Shown piece after piece: positions 6,265-11,947 of a stretch of 13,521 nt of DNA. Location of the stretch: positions 1-13,521 of the forward strand of contig CAIRTT010000018.1 in NCBI GenBank assembly GCA_903881535.1, read 5' to 3'. The translations under genes were made by a program, and so were the position numbers. The DNA is from an uncultured Armatimonadota bacterium. GTDB taxonomy: Bacteria; Armatimonadota; Armatimonadia; Armatimonadales; Armatimonadaceae. The notes under the pieces were generated by a model. That model was not told where the DNA came from and did no database searches. It saw only the letters and a program-made list of their open reading frames with translations. Positions within the stretch are counted from its first letter, which is position 1. Each line of letters opens with the position of its first letter.

Positions 6265-6607
6265 AATTTTTTGCTCCAAAATGCTTACATCCGTACCAAT
6301 CAACGCAGTACGTAGAAGTTATTTCATAATAAAGTACTAGTAATCTTACGTGGACAAACCCGTAGAAATACCAGTATTTAGACCCACTATGACCCTATTA
6401 CGCGCACATTGGTGCATCAAGTATATTGAGTGGTTTACACCGCAATTATGCTTGGCATCGCTGTTACACCAGCGACACATCGTCGCTTGAAATAACCTAC
6501 CTCCAGCAAATCTAACCCTTGGTGTGTTATGTATGTCAGGAGGTTTATTCGCTTGCCATCGGGATGAGCCGCCAGTAGACCGCCCATGCGCACGGTCAGA
6601 AATATTC
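6265..6607. other. Intergenic region without a gene
   Basis: Holds the ribosome site of the Ig-like gene (GGAG at about 6274-6277, minus strand) and presumably its promoter, although no hexamer pair with good spacing stands out. Overlapping inverted repeats at 6459-6474 (CGCTG/CAGCG) and 6471-6487 (AGCGAC/GTCGCT) share the middle arm and could form alternative hairpins. No T-run follows, so no convincing terminator was found for the acyltransferase gene that ends at 6608. Confidence 0.5.
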
Positions 6608-7831
6608 CTAAATCCTCAGGAAGATTTTGTTCTTCTGCATCCAGTACAGAATCCCCCACACAATCACAAGCGTCGCGCCGCCATGCAGCAAGGTCTCATA
6701 CGCATGCCCAAAGATCTCAAAGGGTGACTTGCCAAAGTGGCGATAAAGCGCATCCTCAATCATGCTCGTAAAGAACCAAGACATCACGTATGCGGCGATG
6801 GAGTTCACCCCAATAACGACCAGTGGAAATGCAGGTTTGGCAAATCCTTTGATATCGACAACATAGCGGAACGCAGCCAAAAACCAAAGACAGATCCCAC
6901 CGCTGAACAGCACCCAGGTCGGCGTCCAGATGCGCTTGACCACTGGGCAGATACCAAGCTGATCCAGAGCCGCACCGATGGCAATGCCAATGCCGCCCGC
7001 TATCAATAGCCAGACCGTTTTTTGCCGGTCAGTTTGAGCACTGTCACGCAGGACATTTCCAGCAAACAACCCGAGAATCATCGTGCCCAATGTTGGAATA
7101 AAGCTGAGCGCCGCATAGCCGCCGCCATTGAAGCGGAAGGCTTCCTCATGCGGAAGCGTATTCCGGAGCCAAATCTCAACCTGCATCGCAAGGTTGGTGT
7201 TCTTATCCCAGTGCGCAGCAAAACCCGTCACATGATGGTCCCACTCTGGCTTGACACCAACCGTAGCCGGGTCAAAGCCAGCCGGCGGCAACGGCGTGAG
7301 CGCAAATGCCAGCCAGTAGCCAAACAAGATGACAGCAAGGGCCGCCCACTGCCAGTGTCGCTTTAGGAGTGCAATAGCGTAGAGAAACGCATACCCAAGC
7401 CCGATTTGTGAAAGCGTGTCCTCAAATGTCCAGTAGGTCTGGTTCTTTCCAAGCGAGCGTAACACGACTCCTAGCAGCACCAATGTCAGCGCACGCCCGA
7501 TGGCATGGAGTGCCCGTTTGAGTGGGGTTTGCCCCTGGCTGGCACGGGATGCAAGCGAAAAGGGCATCGCCACACCCACCAGAAACGTAAAGCTCGGCTG
7601 GATCATGTCGTGCAGCGAACATCCCTGCCACGAAACATGGCTTTGGTGAAACGCCATGAACTCAAGGAATGCATTCCCGGGGACTTTCTCCGCAATGTCC
7701 TCCCACTTGAGGACCTCGCCGAGCATCAAGAGCATCACAAAGCCGCGGTAGGTATCAATGGATGTCAACCGGTTGGATGTCGGTTTGGGAATCGCTGTCT
7801 CCGTAGCAGCACCCATTGTCGTCGTACTCAT
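6608..7831 (-). CDS. HGSNAT-like (heparan-alpha-glucosaminide N-acetyltransferase family) membrane acyltransferase
   Basis: 407 residues, about nine to ten hydrophobic segments. The family opening SIDTYRGFVM (24-33) is followed by HVSWQG (65-70) and LHDMIQPSFTFLVG (73-86). The same order occurs in human HGSNAT, where the histidine of HASWNG is the acetylated active-site residue, so His65 is the likely catalytic residue here. In animals the enzyme moves acetyl from acetyl-CoA across a membrane onto a terminal glucosamine; bacterial members are thought to acylate sugars or cell-wall glycans. The C-terminal YWMQKNKIFLRI is typical of bacterial members. ATG 7831 is preceded by GAAGGGG and lies 1 bp after the stop of the propeller gene, so the two are translationally coupled. 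A longer frame to 7918 would intrude into that gene. Confidence 0.88.
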   Translation of the reverse strand: MSTTTMGAATETAIPKPTSNRLTSIDTYRGFVMLLMLGEVLKWEDIAEKVPGNAFLEFMAFHQSHVSWQGCSLHDMIQPSFTFLVGVAMPFSLASRASQGQTPLKRALHAIGRALTLVLLGVVLRSLGKNQTYWTFEDTLSQIGLGYAFLYAIALLKRHWQWAALAVILFGYWLAFALTPLPPAGFDPATVGVKPEWDHHVTGFAAHWDKNTNLAMQVEIWLRNTLPHEEAFRFNGGGYAALSFIPTLGTMILGLFAGNVLRDSAQTDRQKTVWLLIAGGIGIAIGAALDQLGICPVVKRIWTPTWVLFSGGICLWFLAAFRYVVDIKGFAKPAFPLVVIGVNSIAAYVMSWFFTSMIEDALYRHFGKSPFEIFGHAYETLLHGGATLVIVWGILYWMQKNKIFLRI

Positions 7832-7832
7832 C

Positions 7833-9242
7833 TCAAACCCCTTCCATCGCAAACAGATCCGCTTCGACCAAGCTAAAACGGAGGACAACCGGACGGTTGC
7901 CAAGTGCCTTCGTCGCATTTCGCTTGAATGAAACGCGCCTGGTGAGGAAGTCGCCGATTAGCGGAATGGCATCTGTTTTGCCATATCCAGGCAGGACGCG
8001 GCCATCCGTACCAAGGACCTCCACCACCACCTCACCACCCGCGCTGGTCGCAAAATTGATGGCCAAGTCACGCCCGCTCAGCACAAGTGGTGGCGTCTCA
8101 AAAACACCGCTGCCACTCGCCGAAACAGAGCCAATCCTGTCCAGCGGCCATTCCATCCGCTCAATAAATGCGCTTGGCGTCCCCGTTGCCCGGCAGATGT
8201 ACATCGACATCGCATCCGGTCCCGTCTGGACAATCCCACACGCCGGATAGTTGGCCCGCGAGACCCAGTTGGAAGCACCGATTCCCGGGCGGAGGAGAGT
8301 ACCCTCAAGATCACGGTGGATGTCCGTGCCGCCGCGGGTTGTGAGCAACACGGCATCCGATGTGTCCTTAAAGTAATCCGGGTGAATGCCGACCGCTTTG
8401 GCATCAGCTGGGGACAAAACCTGCCGCCCCGGGAAGAAGCGGGCCGCGGTGCCAAGGAGGATGTGCGGGGCGCGGAAGTACGGCGAAAACTGGTTGATGT
8501 AGTAGTGCGTATCCGGAAGCGGGCGGTCGTCGGGACCCGAAAACGTCAGGAATTTAGATTTAGACCACGTCCGAAAGTCAGAGCTTTCCCAGCGGCTGAT
8601 CCACCGCGTTCCACGCTGCCAGGTGCGTCCATACACGATGTACTTTTGCTCGGCTTCCGACCAAAGTGGGACATTTTGGCTGTCAAAGGCAAAGTGGCCG
8701 GTGTCATTGGTGATGGTTGGGCCGGTCGTTACGCGGTTCCAATCGATGCCATTTGGGCTGGTGAATGCGACCAGATGGTTGTCATTTTCATTTGGAAGCT
8801 GCTCGACGCCGATGCCTTTCCACCGCTCACCTGCCGCCACTCCCCGCCGATTATCAAACATGATTCCCATGCTGTGGGTGCCACATTGACTCTGCGGGAT
8901 GATGACATTATTTAGACTTGTACCACCCTGTCGATACTTATTGATACTTAATCGGGTGAAGTGCTGGCCATCATAAGATTCTGCCACACACAGAGATTCA
9001 TCCCCTGTGTTGTGCTTTGGCACCGGGAGACCGCGGTAGTAAAGGCGATAGTTAGCGCTAGTCTGGATGACCGTTGCGTAGTTGCAAAACGGTCCCTCCC
9101 AAGGCTTGTCAAAGACAAAGACACTCCCCCGTGAAACGGGGGAGTGACAGACGAGGCGAACACCCTTTGCTTTACGCACCAGGTGGGCATCGATGAACAG
9201 CTCGCGGGATAACTCCATGGCACCCTGTTCACCACAGAGCAT
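7833..9242 (-). CDS. Glycosidase-like five-bladed beta-propeller protein (GH32/GH43-like)
   Basis: 469 residues. The family opening LFIDAHLVRKAKGVRL (15-30) leads to the blade signature PWEGPFCNYATVI, RLYYRG, and later SLNNVIIP, HSMGIMFDN, RWKGIGVEQ, HLVAFTSPNGIDW, KYIVYGR and RWESSDFRTW. These repeated short strands fit the propeller of sucrase/arabinanase-type hydrolases. A beta-rich domain follows (about 375-469, FETPPLVLSG onward). I cannot point to the catalytic carboxylates with certainty, so activity is presumed. No signal peptide is seen. The start is ATG 9242 (AGGA 6 nt before it); GTG 9245 and ATG 9218 are alternatives. Codons 33-41 are written so that the mRNA folds into a perfect 11-bp hairpin (9122-9146). 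It sits between the GyrI-like gene (8-bp gap) and the acyltransferase (1-bp gap). Confidence 0.75.
   Translation of the reverse strand: MLCGEQGAMELSRELFIDAHLVRKAKGVRLVCHSPVSRGSVFVFDKPWEGPFCNYATVIQTSANYRLYYRGLPVPKHNTGDESLCVAESYDGQHFTRLSINKYRQGGTSLNNVIIPQSQCGTHSMGIMFDNRRGVAAGERWKGIGVEQLPNENDNHLVAFTSPNGIDWNRVTTGPTITNDTGHFAFDSQNVPLWSEAEQKYIVYGRTWQRGTRWISRWESSDFRTWSKSKFLTFSGPDDRPLPDTHYYINQFSPYFRAPHILLGTAARFFPGRQVLSPADAKAVGIHPDYFKDTSDAVLLTTRGGTDIHRDLEGTLLRPGIGASNWVSRANYPACGIVQTGPDAMSMYICRATGTPSAFIERMEWPLDRIGSVSASGSGVFETPPLVLSGRDLAINFATSAGGEVVVEVLGTDGRVLPGYGKTDAIPLIGDFLTRRVSFKRNATKALGNRPVVLRFSLVEADLFAMEGV
9122..9146. other. Perfect 11-bp hairpin inside the propeller gene
   Basis: CACTCCCCCGT, loop GAA, ACGGGGGAGTG on the + strand. 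In the minus-strand transcript the stem is followed by UCUUUGUCUUUG, a broken U-tract. It lies within codons 33-41, before any folded blade. Possible attenuator, pause or mRNA-stability element. Confidence 0.6.
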
Positions 9243-9250
9243 CACGCTTC

Positions 9251-9703
9251 CTAAGCTACGGGCTCCACAGGAACAAGGATTTGCATCGAATTGGTCGCAT
9301 GGGATGTTATTTCACAAATCTCAACATCTGGTGTGCCACGATGCTTCAATCCACTCGCTGGCAGCCACTCTCCATAGATGTAGCCTACGGATGGCCCAAT
9401 CGCGTCCATCGGGACCGTGAAGACCGCATAGTGCGCCGGCTGAATGTCATGGATGAGAAAGCCATCCGGGACAAGCATCCCCTCTTTGTAATCGATGGCA
9501 ATCGTGTACGTAAACACACCATCCGGCTGAAAATCAGACCCGATGCCATAGCAATGGTCAGGGAAGCCTCCCCCTAAGATCGGAGCAAAGCGCTCGCCCA
9601 TTTGCTTCCAAAGAGCAGGAATTTCGGAATTGTCGCTGCCGACCCATGTGTAGCCATACACATGGAAGCCAGGCATATCTTTGAACTCAGGAATCAGTTC
9701 CAT
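9251..9703 (-). CDS. Stand-alone GyrI-like / AraC effector-binding domain protein
   Basis: 150 residues covering just the GyrI-like small-molecule binding fold, without a DNA-binding domain. The two-fold beta-alpha-beta layout shows FHVYGYTWVG (13-22), IPALWKQMGERF, the central YGIGSDFQPDGVFTYTIAI, and the typical second half HYAVFTVP, IYGEWLPASG (109-118), TPDVEIC (124-130) and ILVPV. The acidic residues Glu112 and Glu128 are where cationic ligands are bound in BmrR/Cass2-type domains (family knowledge). Single-domain members can be ligand sinks, gyrase inhibitors, or hydrolases of toxic cyclopropanoid compounds, and which applies cannot be told here. The start ATG 9703 has AAAGG upstream and lies 3 bp after the sulfurtransferase stop, so it is in that operon. 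Confidence 0.82.
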   Translation of the reverse strand: MELIPEFKDMPGFHVYGYTWVGSDNSEIPALWKQMGERFAPILGGGFPDHCYGIGSDFQPDGVFTYTIAIDYKEGMLVPDGFLIHDIQPAHYAVFTVPMDAIGPSVGYIYGEWLPASGLKHRGTPDVEICEITSHATNSMQILVPVEPVA

Positions 9704-9706
9704 GGC

Positions 9707-10528
9707 TTAACCTTTCTCTACAGGGACATCCGGGAGGCTGCTATAGTCCTGCCAGGATCCGTAGTACACACGCACTTTCTTGTAACCGAGCAGCTTGAGG
9801 GTAAACAGGGACTGGGATGCTCGTCCGCCGCTTGCGCAGTAGGTTACGATTTCCTTGTCCGGGGTAACACCCTTGTCCGCGTAAATCTTCATCAGCTCGG
9901 ATGCAGGCTTGAATGTGTAGCCGGGAAGCTGCACATTTTCCTTCCAGTCCACATGGACTGCACCGGGAACACGCCCGGCCTTCTTCGACCCACCACCCGG
10001 TGTCGCACCGGTGTACTCAGCGGTGGTTCGGGTATCGAGGACGATGACATTTGACTTGCGCTGTGTGAGCATTGGGAGCGGACACGTCATATCCTTTACT
10101 TCGCGGGTCCGGAAGCGTGATCCTTCGACTTTAGGTACATCGATGGTCACCGGAAGCTTCATCGCCTGCCAGGTCGCCCAGCCGCCATTGAGCAAGGTCA
10201 CTTTTTTGTGGCCGAATGCGTTTAGCAGATACCAAATCCGCGCAGCGTGACGTCCACCCTCATCACAGTACGCGACCACATGCGTGTCGTTTCCGATGCC
10301 AGCCGCTTCCATCGTCTTCGCAAACGCATCCGGGCGCGGGAGGTAGGTAAACCGCTCCTCAGAGTTCCGCAGCGCACCAGCATCGAGGAGGACAGCACCC
10401 GGAATATGCCCAGCTTTGTAGGCATCCGCGGAGCGCATATCGACAATCCGAACCTTTTCCGCATTACGCGGATCGGCCAGCCACTGCACATCGGTGAGCA
10501 TTTTTGCTTCAGGGTATTGGTATCGCAT
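9707..10528 (-). CDS. Two-domain rhodanese-type sulfurtransferase (thiosulfate/3-mercaptopyruvate)
   Basis: 273 residues, two rhodanese domains (about 10-130 and 155-270), the usual length for the TST/MST family. Domain starts read VRIVDMRSADAYKAGHIPGA and VIVLDTRTTAEYTGATPG. The C-terminal active loop is CASGGR with persulfide-forming Cys231. Unusually, the N-terminal loop CDEGGR also carries a cysteine (Cys88) where the inactive domain of classic enzymes has Asp. It transfers sulfane sulfur from thiosulfate or mercaptopyruvate to thiols or cyanide; cytoplasmic, no signal peptide. The ATG at 10528 is chosen because YPEAKML..VQWLA aligns with the family's N-terminus; ATG 10501 is the alternative. 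No Shine-Dalgarno sequence precedes ATG 10528, but TATAAT ends 6 bp before it, suggesting a leaderless mRNA. It heads a packed four-gene set. Confidence 0.92.
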   Translation of the reverse strand: MRYQYPEAKMLTDVQWLADPRNAEKVRIVDMRSADAYKAGHIPGAVLLDAGALRNSEERFTYLPRPDAFAKTMEAAGIGNDTHVVAYCDEGGRHAARIWYLLNAFGHKKVTLLNGGWATWQAMKLPVTIDVPKVEGSRFRTREVKDMTCPLPMLTQRKSNVIVLDTRTTAEYTGATPGGGSKKAGRVPGAVHVDWKENVQLPGYTFKPASELMKIYADKGVTPDKEIVTYCASGGRASQSLFTLKLLGYKKVRVYYGSWQDYSSLPDVPVEKG

Positions 10529-10534
10529 GTGCCG

Positions 10535-10540
10535 ATTATA
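10535..10540 (-). promoter_or_regulatory. TATAAT -10 box for a leaderless sulfurtransferase transcript
   Basis: Perfect TATAAT on the minus strand, separated from the sulfurtransferase ATG (10528-10526) by 6 nt, so the transcript would begin at or next to the A of ATG. No -35 hexamer is found 16-18 bp upstream; a palindrome occupies that space. Confidence 0.6.
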
Positions 10541-10542
10541 CC

Positions 10543-10560
10543 GATGACCTAGAGGTCATC
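10543..10560. promoter_or_regulatory. 18-bp palindrome, likely operator or activator site
   Basis: GATGACCT-AG-AGGTCATC, 8-bp perfect arms about a 2-bp centre, 2 bp upstream of the TATAAT box. It overlaps the stop codon of the PQQ-like gene by two bases. No T-run follows on either strand, so it is not an intrinsic terminator. Its place over the -35 region suggests binding by a dimeric regulator. Confidence 0.6.
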
Positions 10561-11908
10561 ACTTTGATCCTTGGATGCAGTAAATCCCCTCGGATGTCCG
10601 GATCACCAGCTTGTTCCCAATAAGCGCTGGGGATGCCATGCACATGTCATCCTCAGTCAGGCGGTTCTGGCGTATGAGCTCAAACTTGTCTCCGGCTTTG
10701 ATGACGTAGCAGATGCCATCTTCATTCAGGCAGAACACATGCCCGGCGGCAGCCCAGGGGCTGGTTGTAAACGCAAAGCCTTCCGGGAGACGCTGTTTGT
10801 CGTAGATAATTTTGCCGGTCAGAGCATCGTAGCAGCTGAGCAGTCCACGGTCATAGAGGACATAGATACGGCCATCGTAGTAGAGTGGGCTTGGGTTGTA
10901 GGGACCCGCTGCCGGGTAGGACCACGCGATGGACTTATTACTGGATGCCCCGCTCTCAAGAGAGATATCCCCCATCGCACCCGGGCGGATGGCATACAGC
11001 GGACGGAAAGCATCCCCGACATAGCCGCTCGTAATAAACAGCAAGCCGCTACCGGTCAGCGGTGTCGGGATGACAATCGTCGACATCCCACGCAACGTCC
11101 ACAAAACCTTGCCATTCGTGTCGTAGGAGCGCACGGCATTGGTGCCGCAGGTCACGATTTCGGTCCGGCCACCCTGTGTCCACACAAATGGCGTCGCCCA
11201 GTTCGACTTTTCATCCCGCGGAATTCGAAAAATGTCCTTGCCCGTCCGTGCATCCAGAGAAATGAACTCCGCACGGTCATCATTGTCATTCACCATGTAA
11301 ACACGGCCATCGTGGACCACAGGGCTGCTCGCATACCCCCAGCCATAGCGTGTTTTTGCCGGGTCAAGCTCACGCGACCAGAGCTTTTTGCCATCCATCG
11401 AGAGTGCGAACACCCCAAGTCCACCAAATGTGCAGTAGATACGTGTGCCATCCGTGCAGGGCGTCTCGGCGCCGTAGGAGTTCTTGAGGTGAATGCTGGT
11501 CCGCGGCGCGCCGGCGTGCAGCGTGGTTTCCCAGATGAGCTTGCCTGTGTTGATGTGGATGCAAAGAAGCTTAAACAAATGGCGGTCCGTCGGTACCGAT
11601 GGCCGCTCACCTCCGAAGTAGAGGCCTTTGCGTGGCTTCTCGGCCTCCCCTTCGCGGATGACGCAGGTTACATAGAGGCGTTCCCCAAGTGCGATTGGTG
11701 AGCTCCAGCTGCGTCCGGGAAGCGTCGTCTTCCAGAGCACATTTTTGGTGGCAGACCACTCCGTCGGTTGCAGCGGGGAAATGCCAATGCCACTGCTCCC
11801 CGGACCGCGGAACTGCGGCCAGGCGCTGATGGCTTGTCTGCCGGTCTGCAGCTTTCCGTCAGGCTTGGGCTTTGTTGTCGTTTGCGGCTTGGTCGATTGG
11901 AACATCAT
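10559..11908 (-). CDS. PQQ-like (Trp-repeat) beta-propeller protein
   Basis: 449 residues. It opens with the family's WPQFRGPGSSGI (30-41) and contains recurring PQQ-like blades of the type D-x-x-TGK-x-x-W: INTGKLIWETTL, SMDGKKLWSREL, DARTGKDIFRI, DTNGKVLWTL, DALTGKIIYDK, plus SSPVVHDGRVYMVND, NPSPLYYDGRIYVLYD and ASPALIGNKLVIRT strands. Most such proteins (BamB-like and planctomycete-type) are exported; this one has a T/K/P-rich polar N-terminus and no signal peptide. Residues that would bind PQQ cannot be recognised, so a scaffold role is more likely than a dehydrogenase. The start is ATG 11908 with AAGGA 8 nt upstream (TTG 11911 is an alternative). It lies 39 bp after the GH81 stop with a palindrome between. 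Confidence 0.85.
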   Translation of the reverse strand: MMFQSTKPQTTTKPKPDGKLQTGRQAISAWPQFRGPGSSGIGISPLQPTEWSATKNVLWKTTLPGRSWSSPIALGERLYVTCVIREGEAEKPRKGLYFGGERPSVPTDRHLFKLLCIHINTGKLIWETTLHAGAPRTSIHLKNSYGAETPCTDGTRIYCTFGGLGVFALSMDGKKLWSRELDPAKTRYGWGYASSPVVHDGRVYMVNDNDDRAEFISLDARTGKDIFRIPRDEKSNWATPFVWTQGGRTEIVTCGTNAVRSYDTNGKVLWTLRGMSTIVIPTPLTGSGLLFITSGYVGDAFRPLYAIRPGAMGDISLESGASSNKSIAWSYPAAGPYNPSPLYYDGRIYVLYDRGLLSCYDALTGKIIYDKQRLPEGFAFTTSPWAAAGHVFCLNEDGICYVIKAGDKFELIRQNRLTEDDMCMASPALIGNKLVIRTSEGIYCIQGSK

Positions 11909-11921
11909 CAATAAAATCCTT

Positions 11922-11935
11922 CTGACAGGTGTCAG
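11922..11935. promoter_or_regulatory. 14-bp palindrome before the PQQ-like gene
   Basis: CTGACAGGTGTCAG, a perfect palindrome except for its GG centre, between GH81 and the PQQ-like gene and ending 1 bp before the latter's AAGGA ribosome site. It could be an operator or, as RNA, a 5-bp stem with a 4-nt loop next to the ribosome site. Confidence 0.4.
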
Positions 11936-11947
11936 GAACAGAGCCGA

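Noticed and set aside
6459..6487. Overlapping short inverted repeats as terminator of the acyltransferase gene
   Set aside because: Stems of 5-6 bp, over 100 bp after the stop, and no T-run; noted only as possible structure.
6524..6560. AGGAGG at about 6539-6544 as ribosome site of a small + gene
   Set aside because: The only nearby start (TTG) meets a stop after three codons.
10571..11701. Long plus-strand open frame (376 codons) opposite the PQQ-like gene
   Set aside because: Antisense to a gene with repeated PQQ-like blades; no domain and no ribosome site.
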